64,000 nucleotides of DNA, taken from contig NZ_RBWU01000008.1 in the NCBI RefSeq assembly GCF_003634705.1, forward strand, positions 460,591-524,590, read 5' to 3'. The notes beneath the pieces are model-generated. The model searched no databases. It was given only the letters and a program-made list of their open reading frames with translations, and was not told where the DNA came from. A program made the translations under genes and the position numbers. Numbering within the stretch: position 1 is the stretch's first letter; each line of letters opens with the position of its first letter. Positions 8,205 to 15,995 of this stretch are shown one piece after another. The DNA is from Actinomadura pelletieri DSM 43383 (GTDB taxonomy: Bacteria; Actinomycetota; Actinomycetes; Streptosporangiales; Streptosporangiaceae).

Positions 8205-9413
8205 CTACCGGCGGCCCCGGAACGTTCGCCGCAGATCGTCGACCCATTCACCGGGAATCTCCCAGGGAATGAAATGGCCGCCCTTATCGTGGACGGTGAG
8301 ATTGACGTGGTTGTACCAGGCGGCCCGGTCGCTGTCGAGGAAATGCTGAATCCGGTCTGCGGTGCTCACTCCCGGCGGGTTCTCGTAGCCGACGAAAGTG
8401 ATGCCGGTGGGTGCCTCGACGACCGGCCACCGATTGTGCGACGGCGTCCACGGATACCGGTTGTTGTTGGCGTAGGTGCGGATCGACGTGCCGATCGAAT
8501 TCGTCACCCAGAAAATCATCGCGTGGGTGAGCAGGTCGTCCTTGGAGAAGACGGACTCGATGTCGCCGCCGTTGTCGCTCCAGCTCACCCACCGCTGGAG
8601 GATCCAGGCGAGCATCCCGGCGGGGGAGTCGGACAGCCCGTACGCCAGGGTGCTCGGGCCCAGCACATGCGCGGCGAGATGGGCGGCGAACCGCTTGTCG
8701 AACGCGATGACCTGGGCCCGGACTTCGGCGGGCAGGCCGTCCGGGATGGGCCGTCCGCCGCTGAAATCCCAGGCCCGGTCACCGTTGAAGAAGTCGAGCC
8801 GCAACCCGGAGCCGATATGGATGCCGTACAGCTCGTCGGCGTACTTGTGGCCGAGCTGCCCGGTCACGAGGGCCCCGACATCGCAGCCCGCCGCGGCGTA
8901 CCGCTCGTGGCCGAGGACGCGGGTCATGAGCGTGTGCCAGAGGTCGGCGACCTTCCAGTAGTTCATGTCCGGGTGGTTCGGCAGCGGCCCGGAGAACCCG
9001 AACCCGGGGAACGACGGGACGATCACGTCGAACGCGTCGGCCGGGTCGCCGCCGTACGCCCCCGGATCGGCCAGCGGATCGATGACCTTGGACCAGTGCC
9101 AGAACGTCCAGGGCCACCCGTGCGTGAGTATCAGCGGGACCGGGGCCGGCCCCACGCCCGCCCTGCGCAGAAAATGCACCGGCACCCCGTCAACGCCGAC
9201 ACGGTGGTGTTCGTAGGCGTTGAGCGCGGCCTCGGCCTTGCGCCAGTCGTACCCGTCCCGCCAGTACCCGACGAGTTCTTGCAGGTAGGCGCGGTTCACG
9301 CCGTAGTACCAGTCGTCGTTGCCGATGTCGTCGGGCCAGCGGGTCGTGTCCAGCCGCCCCCTGAGATCGACGAGCACGGCGTCCGGCACACGGATCGGCC
9401 AGGCGGAAGTCAC
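8205..9413 (-). CDS. Epoxide hydrolase with EHN domain
   Basis: A 402-residue alpha/beta hydrolase with an N-terminal EHN domain (about 1-110, WPDD and DWRKAEAALN blocks), as in juvenile-hormone/microsomal-type epoxide hydrolases. HGWPW (98-102) forms the oxyanion hole, Asp178 in GCDVG takes the nucleophile position and His380 in GGHFIPWE is the base. It should open epoxides to diols; the substrate is unknown. The start is GTG 9413 because GAGGAG lies at the right distance from it, while the two ATG codons immediately upstream would be too close. It lies 14 bp after the glycolipid-binding-like gene and is probably in one operon with it. Confidence 0.88.
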   Translation of the reverse strand: MTSAWPIRVPDAVLVDLRGRLDTTRWPDDIGNDDWYYGVNRAYLQELVGYWRDGYDWRKAEAALNAYEHHRVGVDGVPVHFLRRAGVGPAPVPLILTHGWPWTFWHWSKVIDPLADPGAYGGDPADAFDVIVPSFPGFGFSGPLPNHPDMNYWKVADLWHTLMTRVLGHERYAAAGCDVGALVTGQLGHKYADELYGIHIGSGLRLDFFNGDRAWDFSGGRPIPDGLPAEVRAQVIAFDKRFAAHLAAHVLGPSTLAYGLSDSPAGMLAWILQRWVSWSDNGGDIESVFSKDDLLTHAMIFWVTNSIGTSIRTYANNNRYPWTPSHNRWPVVEAPTGITFVGYENPPGVSTADRIQHFLDSDRAAWYNHVNLTVHDKGGHFIPWEIPGEWVDDLRRTFRGRR

Positions 9414-9427
9414 CATCATCTCCTCGG

Positions 9428-10012
9428 TCAGGGCGTTGACGGATACCGGACCGCGAGCCCGGGATAGTCCACGACGAACCCTGACTCGTCGTAGACCAGA
9501 CGTGCGGCGAAATCGAAGGCCGGGGCGGCGTAGTCGAAGGACCGGCGTCCGTCGGTGTCGGCCACCCGCGCATACGACTGGCCCAGGCGATCGACGGTCA
9601 GATCGGCGGCCCGGACGTACACCGCCGGTGCCTCCGCGGCCTCCCCGACGCCCAACCGCAGCCGGTGGACGGGCAGCGCGTTCGTCACCGCGGACGATTC
9701 CAGATCGACGTCGACACAACCGTCGAGGGCCGGATCATGGCGGCCGTCCACCAGCCACCGACCGCCCGCCGTCCTCTCCAGGACGACCTCGCCGTCGCCG
9801 TGCGGGTGACGGACACGGGCCCGCCGCGCACGCCACCCTTCATCGACCTCGATCACGTACTCCACGACCCAGGCCATCCCGTCCTCGACGGCCGTGGTCG
9901 TGCCGCGCAGCGTCCAGCCATCGGGCCTGTGGGTCGTCCGGAGCACCTCGAATCCGGCACGAGCGCCCCGATGCTCCCAGGCCGCGCTCGCCGGAGGATC
10001 GGCGAATTCCAT
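9428..10012 (-). CDS. Putative glycolipid-binding family protein
   Basis: A 194-residue soluble protein. The patterns TTTAVEDG..WVVEYVIEVD near 40-58, WLVDGRHDPALDGCVDVDL near 85-103 and FDYAAPAFDFAARLVYDESGFVVDYPGL near 160-188 match the putative glycolipid-binding family (DUF1089-like). The biochemical role of this family is not firmly known. AGGA lies eight bases before the ATG at 10012; the upstream ATG at 10021 overlaps that site and is less likely. First gene of a two-gene unit with the epoxide hydrolase. Confidence 0.72.
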   Translation of the reverse strand: MEFADPPASAAWEHRGARAGFEVLRTTHRPDGWTLRGTTTAVEDGMAWVVEYVIEVDEGWRARRARVRHPHGDGEVVLERTAGGRWLVDGRHDPALDGCVDVDLESSAVTNALPVHRLRLGVGEAAEAPAVYVRAADLTVDRLGQSYARVADTDGRRSFDYAAPAFDFAARLVYDESGFVVDYPGLAVRYPSTP

Positions 10013-10172
10013 GATCCCCATCCTGGCACTCCGCTACCCCGCCCGGCGTAGCCGCGGCCCGTGCCCTGCGCCGGTCGTGGTACCGCGAATGTCGTCGTCC
10101 AGGGGACGGCATCCGGACACCGAGCCGCGATCGTCGGGAGTGACGGTTCCTCGGAAAGGACGTGACGACGAC

Positions 10173-10730
10173 ATGGCGGCAACGAAGACCGTGCGGCGCA
10201 CCGACGCCTGGTTCGATCTCGGACGGCGCTGGCGCAAGACGGTGCTGGTCACGCACATCGTGTCCGCCGGGGCGTGGATCGGAATCGACGTGATGGTCGC
10301 GGTGCTGGTACTGACCGGAAGGTACGGCACCGACGTCGAGGTGCGCGGGCTGGCCTACGAGGCCCTGGCCACGTTCGTCGTGTGGCCGATGCTGGGCAGC
10401 GGGCTGCTCTGCCTGCTCACCGGCCTCATCCTGGGGTCGGGCACGCGCTGGGGGCTGCTGCGTTACTGGTGGGTGGCCGTCAAGCTCGTCCTCAACCTCG
10501 TCCTGTGCACGCTCATCCTGGTGGCGCTGCGACCGGGCATGGGGGAGGTCGGCGACTACGGCCGGGACCTGCCGGGCGGCGCGTCCGAACCCGCGGCGAT
10601 CTCGAACCTGTTCTACCCGCCCGCCGTCTCCCTGACGGCGCTGACCCTCGCGACGGTCCTTGCGGTCGCCAAGCCCTGGGGCCGCATCCGCCCAGGTCGC
10701 CGTGCCCGCCGCAGCCGCGACGACGTATAA
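10173..10730 (+). CDS. DUF2269-like integral membrane protein
   Basis: A 185-residue protein with four or five helices (about 24-46, 66-92, 98-118 and 148-170). The first helix contains THIVSAGAWIGID, an H-x11-W-x-G arrangement typical of small heme- or copper-associated membrane families such as DUF2269. No enzymatic function is assigned. ATG 10173 follows AAGGA by about 13 bases, so the start is uncertain by a few codons. The VOC gene starts eight bases after its stop, so the two are likely co-transcribed. Confidence 0.68.
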   Translation: MAATKTVRRTDAWFDLGRRWRKTVLVTHIVSAGAWIGIDVMVAVLVLTGRYGTDVEVRGLAYEALATFVVWPMLGSGLLCLLTGLILGSGTRWGLLRYWWVAVKLVLNLVLCTLILVALRPGMGEVGDYGRDLPGGASEPAAISNLFYPPAVSLTALTLATVLAVAKPWGRIRPGRRARRSRDDV

Positions 10731-10738
10731 CTGATCAC

Positions 10739-11191
10739 ATGGCACTGGGTTGGAAGCTGGTCATCGACAGCACGGACGCGGCCACGCTCGCGGACTTCTG
10801 GGCCGCGGCCCTCGAATACGAGGTGGAGGACCCGTCCACGCTGATCGAGGGACTCCTGGCCGCCGGGCGGCTCCCCGAGGAGGCGGTCGTCGAACACCGT
10901 GGCCGCAAGACCTTCCGCGGCTACGCCGCGATCCGCCATCCCGACGACCCGTTCGACGAGACCAGCGGCGTCGGCCATGGCCGCCGGCTGCTGTTCCAGG
11001 ACGTCCCCGAACGAAAGTCCGGCAAGAACCGCCTGCACATCGACGTCCACAGCGAGCCCGGCGGCCTGGACGCGCTCGTCACCCGCCTGGAGAAGCTCGG
11101 CGCGACCCGCGTCCAGGAACAGGACAAGGGCCCCGCCGGACACTGGTGGGTCATGCGGGACCCCGAGGGCAACGAGTTCTGCGCCGCCTGA
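10739..11191 (+). CDS. VOC-superfamily (glyoxalase/bleomycin-resistance-like) protein
   Basis: A 150-residue protein with paired beta-alpha-beta-beta-beta modules: KLVIDSTDAATLADFWAAAL at the start, NRLHIDVHSEP near 97-107 and MRDPEGNEFCAA at the C-terminus. The last motif is a hallmark of VOC proteins, where the Glu and His positions bind a metal. The family covers glyoxalases, dioxygenases and antibiotic-binding proteins, so the reaction is not defined. Only eight bases separate it from the upstream membrane-protein gene. Confidence 0.82.
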   Translation: MALGWKLVIDSTDAATLADFWAAALEYEVEDPSTLIEGLLAAGRLPEEAVVEHRGRKTFRGYAAIRHPDDPFDETSGVGHGRRLLFQDVPERKSGKNRLHIDVHSEPGGLDALVTRLEKLGATRVQEQDKGPAGHWWVMRDPEGNEFCAA

Positions 11192-11577
11192 GCACGGCCG
11201 CCCGGCGGCGGCCGGGGTAATAAGCAGGAGCGCGGCAGCAGCGGGGAGTCCGGGAAGATCGCGACGTTCTCGGACGTGAGAAGGGCGTCGCGATCCCGCT
11301 CCGCGTGCGCGGGGACGGCGTACTGACCGTCCGCGACCCCGTGAAGTCGGCGCCTCGGACGTCGTCCCACCTCGGGGCTCGGGCGTCGTTCGTCCTCGGG
11401 TTGGTCCGGGCCCGCGAGAACGGGGGCCACGACGCGGCTTTCGCAGCGCTCGACCGGGTGGTGTCGAGTGACGCCGCGGACATACCGGCACCGCCCGCCG
11501 CCGTGCGCCCGGTGGCGCCGCGGGCATGGACGGGTCGGCCGATGGCGGACCGAACGCAGCGTGCTCGTCACTTCAGG
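11192..11577 (+). other. Gene-free stretch with a possible DUF397-like remnant
   Basis: There is no complete gene with typical codon use and a ribosome site. In one forward frame (about 11270-11420) the translation contains GVLTVRDP followed about 20 residues later by ASFVLGLVRARE. This weakly resembles the VRDSKDP...AF..GVRDGE end of actinobacterial DUF397 proteins, which are partners of XRE regulators. No start or HTH partner is present, so if the likeness is real it is a decayed relic. Confidence 0.3.
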
Positions 11578-12207
11578 TCAGGATATGAGAGGGGCGGCGG
11601 TGCGGGACACGACCTCGTCGACGGTCACGCCGGGGGCGGTCTCGACCAGGGCGAGGCCGGACGGGGTGACGTCCAGGACGGCGAGGTCGGTGATGATCCG
11701 GTCGACACAGGCCCGACCGGTGAGCGGCAGATCGCACTTCTCCACGATCTTCGGGTCGCCCTTCTTGGTGGTGTGCGTGGTCAGGACGATCACGCGGCGG
11801 GCGCCGTGAACGAGGTCCATCGCGCCGCCCATACCCCTGACCAGGGCGCCGGGAACCATCCAGTTCGCCAGGTCGCCGTTGGCCGACACCTGCATGGCGC
11901 CGAGGATCGCGGTGTCGATATGTCCACCACGGATCATCCCGAAGGAGAGCGAGGAGTCGAAGTAGGACGCGCCCTGCAGGACGGTGACGGTCTCCTTACC
12001 GGCGTTGATCAGGTCGGGGTCGACCTCGTCCTCGGTCGGGTAGGGGCCGACGCCGAGGATGCCGTTCTCCGAGTGCAGGACGACCCGCACGCCCGGCGGC
12101 ACATGGCCGGGGACGAGGGTCGGCAGCCCGATGCCGAGGTTCACGTACGAACCGTCGGTCAGCTCGGCGGCGGCGCGGGCCGCCATGTCGTCGCGGGTCC
12201 AGGCCAT
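11578..12207 (-). CDS. pcaJ: CoA-transferase subunit B (3-oxoadipate/3-oxoacid type)
   Basis: The 209-residue beta subunit of a class I CoA-transferase. The active-site glutamate lies in the conserved SENGILG block (about 47-53), preceded by VNLGIGLPTLV; the GGHIDTAILGAMQV block near 92-105 is also typical. With subunit A it moves CoA from succinyl-CoA to a 3-oxoacid. The choice of 3-oxoadipate rests on context: maleylacetate reductase, which makes 3-oxoadipate, is encoded about 1.5 kb away across a shared IclR gene. Succinyl-CoA:acetoacetate transferase (ScoB) is the alternative. Its ATG overlaps the stop of subunit A (TGATG). Confidence 0.85.
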   Translation of the reverse strand: MAWTRDDMAARAAAELTDGSYVNLGIGLPTLVPGHVPPGVRVVLHSENGILGVGPYPTEDEVDPDLINAGKETVTVLQGASYFDSSLSFGMIRGGHIDTAILGAMQVSANGDLANWMVPGALVRGMGGAMDLVHGARRVIVLTTHTTKKGDPKIVEKCDLPLTGRACVDRIITDLAVLDVTPSGLALVETAPGVTVDEVVSRTAAPLIS

Positions 12208-12956
12208 CAGGCGCGCACCGTCCTCTTCTCGATTCCCTTGGCCGCGGCCTGCTCGGGCGTCAGTTCCACGACCCGCTGCACGAACACGCCGGGGAGATGC
12301 ACCTCGTCGGGTTCGAGGGCGTCCACGAGCTCCTCGACCTCGGCGATCGTGACCCGGCCCGCCATCGCGGCGAGCGGATTGAAGTTCCGGGACGCCTTGC
12401 CGAACACCAGGTTGCCGTGCCGGTCGCCGCGGCGGGCGCGCACCAGGGCGAAGTCGGTGCGAATTCCGCGCTCCAGAACATAGGGGGTGCCGTCGAACTC
12501 GCGGACCTCCTTGGGCTGCGACGCCACCGCGACGCTCCCGTCCGGCCCGTACCGCCAGGGGAGGCCGCCCTCGGCGACGGGGGTGCCGACACCGGCGGGC
12601 GTGTAGAAGGCGGGGATGCCGCAGCCGCCCGCGCGCAGCCGCTCGGCGAGCGTCCCCTGCGGGATCAGCTCGACCTCGACCTCACCGGCCAGGTACTTGC
12701 GGGCGAACGTCTTGTTGTCACCGATGTAGGAGCCGGTCACCCGGACGATCCGGCCCGCCTCCAACAGGATTCCGAGCCCGCCGCCGTCGACGCCGCAGTT
12801 GTTCGACACCACGCTCAGCTCGCCGGACCCGGCCGCGTGGAGCGCCTCGATGAGGACGTTCGGGACGCCGCTCAGCCCGAACCCGCCCACCGCCAGCGAT
12901 GCGCCGTCCGGTATGTCCGCGACGGCCGCCGCGGGGTTCGCCACCACCTTGTCCAT
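12207..12956 (-). CDS. pcaI: CoA-transferase subunit A (3-oxoadipate/3-oxoacid type)
   Basis: The 249-residue alpha subunit. ADIPDGASLAVGGFGLSGVP near 14-33 is the family's N-terminal signature, followed by SNNCGVDGGGLG and SYIGDNKTF; GNLVFGKASRNFNPLAAMA lies near 183-202. ATG 12956 is set by AGGA seven bases upstream. It is the promoter-proximal gene of the pair and is divergent from the IclR regulator, so it is probably regulated by it. As for subunit B, 3-oxoadipate is the contextual guess and ScoA is the alternative name. Confidence 0.86.
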   Translation of the reverse strand: MDKVVANPAAAVADIPDGASLAVGGFGLSGVPNVLIEALHAAGSGELSVVSNNCGVDGGGLGILLEAGRIVRVTGSYIGDNKTFARKYLAGEVEVELIPQGTLAERLRAGGCGIPAFYTPAGVGTPVAEGGLPWRYGPDGSVAVASQPKEVREFDGTPYVLERGIRTDFALVRARRGDRHGNLVFGKASRNFNPLAAMAGRVTIAEVEELVDALEPDEVHLPGVFVQRVVELTPEQAAAKGIEKRTVRA

Positions 12957-12967
12957 GCCGGAATCCT

Positions 12968-12982
12968 GTTCGCCTAGTGAAC
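12968..12982. promoter_or_regulatory. Candidate IclR operator in the divergent pcaI/iclR spacer
   Basis: GTTCgCctaGtGAAC is an imperfect 15-bp palindrome (outer GTTC/GAAC plus an inner C/G pair) in the 92-bp region between the two divergent genes. A TATTAT box for the minus strand (complement at 12991-12996) places the pcaI transcription start at about 12984, so a protein bound here would block it. IclR operators are often imperfect 15-bp palindromes of this kind. This is sequence inspection only. Confidence 0.4.
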
Positions 12983-13048
12983 TTTGCTTCATAATAGTCT
13001 TTGCAGTGTCCGTGGTCGCCCCCGGCCATGTCAACCGCTGGAGAGCGC

Positions 13049-14461
13049 ATGCAGGAGGTCGGCCCGCTCAAACGCGGCCTGGAGATCTTGGAGGTCGTCG
13101 GCCGTGCCGGGGGCCCGCTGCGTCCGGCCGACCTCGTCGCGGAGTCCGGGCTGGCCCGCTCGACCGTGGACCGCGTGCTCAGCACGTTGACGGAGACCGG
13201 CCGGCTGCGCTGGCAGGGTCGCGATGTGGTGGCCACGCCTCAGGCTATGGACGTCGGCAACCTCTATCTGTCCGGCCTCGACCCCGAAGGGCTGCTCGCG
13301 GCCCGTGTCGCGCGGCTGGCCGAAGAGCTGGGCGAGACCGTCCTGCTCGGTGTGCCCGACCGGGACGGTGTCCGCGTCGTGAGCCAGTCGCGTCCCGGCG
13401 GCTCCCTGGCGATCGCGGTCCGGGTCGGCGACCTGCTGCCCCTCGGGCCCTCACCGGACGACGAGTTCATCGAGCCGGGGCTCGTCGCGGTCACGACGTC
13501 CGTCCGGGCCGCCGCCGGGCCCCTCGTCCTGGTCGTGGTCGGCCACGCGGCGGCGTCCCTGCACGAGCGGGCCCGCCCTGCGGTCGCGGCGTGCGTCGCC
13601 GACCTGGAACGGATTCCCACCCGACCCTCACCCCCGAACAAGTACCGCGCCAGGGGCACGGACGGCGACACGAAAGCCAGGCTGGGGGCGCAGTTCCTCC
13701 AGTCGCTCGACCGGGGGCTGGCCGTCCTGCACGCCATCGGCACCCGGGCCGACGGGTTGACGATCTCCGAGACCGCCGCCGTGACCGGTCAGCCCCGTGC
13801 CACCGCCCGCCGCGCCCTGCTGTCGCTGACCTCGCTCGGCTACGCGCGGGAGAGCGAGGGCCGGTTCGTGCTGCTGCCACGCGTCCTCGACCTCGGATAC
13901 CGGCAGGTGAGCGGGCTGTCGTTCGACGAACTGGCCCGCCCGCATCTGCGTGATCTCGTCCTGCGGGTTCATGACTCGGCCTCCGTCGTGGTGCTGGACG
14001 GCACCGACATCCGTTATGTCGCCCGCGCGCAGGCGGTCCGGCTCATGCGGGTGGAGATCACCGTCGGCACCCGGTTCCCCGCGTACGCGACCGCGATGGG
14101 ACGCGTCCTGCTCGCCGAACTGCCGCAGGACGAGGCGTCCGACCTGATCGCCCGCTCTGACCGGCGCGCCTTCACCGCCCGCACCCTGACCGCCCCCGCC
14201 GAGCTGGAACGGGCCGTATCGATCGCACGCGACGACGGATACGCGGTCGTCGACCAGGAACTCGAGATGGGGCTCAGATCCATCGCGGTGCCGATCCATG
14301 CCGCCGGACGTACCGTCGCCGCGCTCAACATCGCCGCGCCCGCCGCCCCCGAACCGGTCGAGGCCATGCGCGATCGGCTGCTGCCCGAACTGCGCGCGAC
14401 GGCCCGTGACCTGGAGGCCGACGTGGCCGCGTTCACCCGCCACCAGCCCCTGCCGCTCTGA
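13049..14461 (+). CDS. Tandem (double) IclR-family transcriptional regulator
   Basis: A 470-residue protein made of two IclR modules in one frame. Module 1 has a winged helix at about 1-70 (LKRGLEILEVV...ADLVAESGLARSTVDRVLSTL) and a shortened effector domain to about 195. Module 2 starts near 215 with the same layout (QSLDRGLAVLHAIG...ISETAAVTGQPRATARRALLSL) and has a full-length effector domain with GTRFPAYATAMGRVLLA and GLRSIAVPI. Single IclR proteins are usually about 250 residues, so this is a fusion. It probably controls the divergent CoA-transferase genes and the downstream maleylacetate reductase. ATG 13049 has GGAG five bases upstream; an in-frame ATG at 13028 has none. Confidence 0.85.
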   Translation: MQEVGPLKRGLEILEVVGRAGGPLRPADLVAESGLARSTVDRVLSTLTETGRLRWQGRDVVATPQAMDVGNLYLSGLDPEGLLAARVARLAEELGETVLLGVPDRDGVRVVSQSRPGGSLAIAVRVGDLLPLGPSPDDEFIEPGLVAVTTSVRAAAGPLVLVVVGHAAASLHERARPAVAACVADLERIPTRPSPPNKYRARGTDGDTKARLGAQFLQSLDRGLAVLHAIGTRADGLTISETAAVTGQPRATARRALLSLTSLGYARESEGRFVLLPRVLDLGYRQVSGLSFDELARPHLRDLVLRVHDSASVVVLDGTDIRYVARAQAVRLMRVEITVGTRFPAYATAMGRVLLAELPQDEASDLIARSDRRAFTARTLTAPAELERAVSIARDDGYAVVDQELEMGLRSIAVPIHAAGRTVAALNIAAPAAPEPVEAMRDRLLPELRATARDLEADVAAFTRHQPLPL

Positions 14462-14516
14462 CCCGGCTGTACGGGTGCGTCTACCCTGATCGTTGCTGAC
14501 ACCGGGAGGTAGCACA

Positions 14517-15575
14517 GTGGTCACCAACGAGCCGGGCGCGCCCGTCGCCGTCCATGAGACCCTCGCCGTCCGCGTCCTGCTCGGCCGGGGCGCGTCCGAC
14601 CGGATCGCCGACGAGGCCGCGCGGCTCGACGCGCGGCGGGTGCTGCTGGTGTCGACGCCGTCCGCCGCCGCGACCGCCGACCGTGTCGCCGCGGCGCTGG
14701 GCGACCGGCTGGCGGCGCGTTTCGGACGGCCCGTGAAACACGTGCCGGTCGAGGTGACCGCGCAGGCCATGGCACTGGTCGGCGACGCCGACGCCGACTG
14801 CGTGATCGCGATCGGCGGTGGGTCCGCGATCGGTCTCGGCAAGGCCGTCTCCCGCCGGACGGGAATCCCGCAGATCGCCGTCCCGACCACATACTCGGGT
14901 TCGGAGGCGACCCCGACCGTGGGCGAGACGGAGAACGGCGTGAAGACCACCCACCGCGATCCGGCGCTGACACCCGGCACGATCGTCTACGACCCCGACC
15001 TCACGCTGACCATGCCGTCCGGCCTGACCAGGACCAGCGCCGTGAACGCGCTCGCGCACGCGGTGGAGGCCCTGTGGTCGCCGGACGCCACGATGATCAC
15101 CGACGCGCTGGCCACCGAGGCCGCCGAGGGCATCCTGACCGCGCTACCCGAGGTGCTCGCCGACCCGACCGGCCCGGACGCCCGCGGACGCCTCCAGTCC
15201 GCCGCATGGCTGGCCGGACTCTGCCTGTCACAGATCCGAACGGGCCTGCATCACCAACTCGCACACGTCCTCGGCGGCACATACGACCTGCCGCACGCCG
15301 AACTCCACACGATGCTGCTCCCGCACGTGATGGCCTTCAACCTGCCATCGGCCCCCGCCGCCGCCTCCCGACTGGCGCGAATCACCGGCCGCGACCCGGT
15401 CGACGCGGTCGCCGAACTGTCCCGCGCACACAAGGGCCCGACCCGCCTGTCCGACCTGGACGTTCCGCGCGAGGATCTGCCCCGCGTCGCCGAACGTGTG
15501 GCGGCCGCCCCGTACCCGAACCCCCGCCCCCTGACCCCCAACGCGGTCGCGGACGTCCTCAACAACGCCTGGTGA
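14517..15575 (+). CDS. Maleylacetate reductase (iron-containing alcohol dehydrogenase family)
   Basis: A 352-residue enzyme that reduces maleylacetate to 3-oxoadipate with NAD(P)H, the last ring-cleavage step of hydroxyquinol and chlorocatechol routes. Visible motifs are IGGGSAIGLGKAVS (nucleotide binding, about 99-112), VPTTYSGSEATP (about 121-132), and the C-terminal-half histidines in NALAHAVEAL and HHQLAHVLGGTYDLPHAELH, which occupy the positions that bind the metal in the wider superfamily. GTG 14517 is set by GGGAGG with a seven-base spacer. It follows the IclR gene by 55 bp. Its last 173 bases are repeated twice more downstream as a 185-bp tandem repeat. Confidence 0.87.
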   Translation: MVTNEPGAPVAVHETLAVRVLLGRGASDRIADEAARLDARRVLLVSTPSAAATADRVAAALGDRLAARFGRPVKHVPVEVTAQAMALVGDADADCVIAIGGGSAIGLGKAVSRRTGIPQIAVPTTYSGSEATPTVGETENGVKTTHRDPALTPGTIVYDPDLTLTMPSGLTRTSAVNALAHAVEALWSPDATMITDALATEAAEGILTALPEVLADPTGPDARGRLQSAAWLAGLCLSQIRTGLHHQLAHVLGGTYDLPHAELHTMLLPHVMAFNLPSAPAAASRLARITGRDPVDAVAELSRAHKGPTRLSDLDVPREDLPRVAERVAAAPYPNPRPLTPNAVADVLNNAW

Positions 15576-15760
15576 CCCACCGGCCCGACGCGGTCGCTGA
15601 ATTGGCCGGCGCGTACGAGGGCCCGACTCGCCTGTCCGACCTGGGCGTTCCGCGCGAGGATCTGCGTGGTGTCGCCGAACGTGTGGCGGCCGCCCCGTAC
15701 CCGAACCCCCGCCCCCTGACCCCCGACGCGGTCGCGGAGGTCCTCAACAACGCCTGGTGA
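15572..15760 (+). pseudogene. Maleylacetate reductase tail copy 2 (62-codon frame)
   Basis: A complete little frame from GTG 15572, overlapping the reductase stop as GTGA, to TGA 15760. It encodes a 62-residue peptide matching the last roughly 57 residues of the reductase (DAVAELAGAYEGPTRLSDLG ... DAVAEVLNNAW). It has no cofactor- or metal-binding part and no ribosome site of its own. It could be made only by re-initiation from the upstream stop, and most likely it is a duplication by-product. Confidence 0.6.
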
Positions 15761-15945
15761 CCCACCGGCCCGACGCGGTCGCTGAACTGGCCGGCGCGCA
15801 CGAAAGCCCGACTCGCCCGTCCGAGCTGGGTGTTCCGCGTGGGGATCTGCGTGGTGTCGCCGAGCGTGTGGCGGTCGCGCCGTATTCGAATTCTCGTCCG
15901 TTGACCTCTGACGCGGTCGCGGAGGTTTTCGACAGGGTGTGGTGA
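15757..15945 (+). pseudogene. Maleylacetate reductase tail copy 3 (62-codon frame)
   Basis: It has the same structure as copy 2: GTG 15757 overlaps the preceding stop (GTGA) and the frame closes at 15945. The peptide keeps the pattern but carries substitutions, for example SELGVPRGDL and EVFDRVW at the end instead of EVLNNAW. The frame stays open despite divergence, which is either chance or weak selection. No separate function can be assigned. Confidence 0.55.
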
Positions 15946-15995
15946 CTCATGTGACGCCTTGACCTCGAGCGAGGTTGATGTTCGAGGGTGGTCCC

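Larger units (their letters stand above)
15402..15945 (+). repeat. 185-bp tandem repeat, three copies of the maleylacetate reductase 3' end
   Basis: The block beginning GACGCGGTCGC occurs at 15402, 15587 and 15772, exactly 185 bp apart each time, and each copy ends in a TGG-TGA stop (15575, 15760, 15945). Copy 1 is the true gene end. Copy 2 is nearly identical to it; copy 3 is more diverged and has less G/C at third positions in its last third. Because 185 is not a multiple of three, each copy lies in a new frame and begins with GTGA overlapping the previous stop. Confidence 0.93.

Noticed and set aside
15402..15945. CRISPR-like array
   Set aside because: The 185-bp units are contiguous copies of a gene end without spacers.
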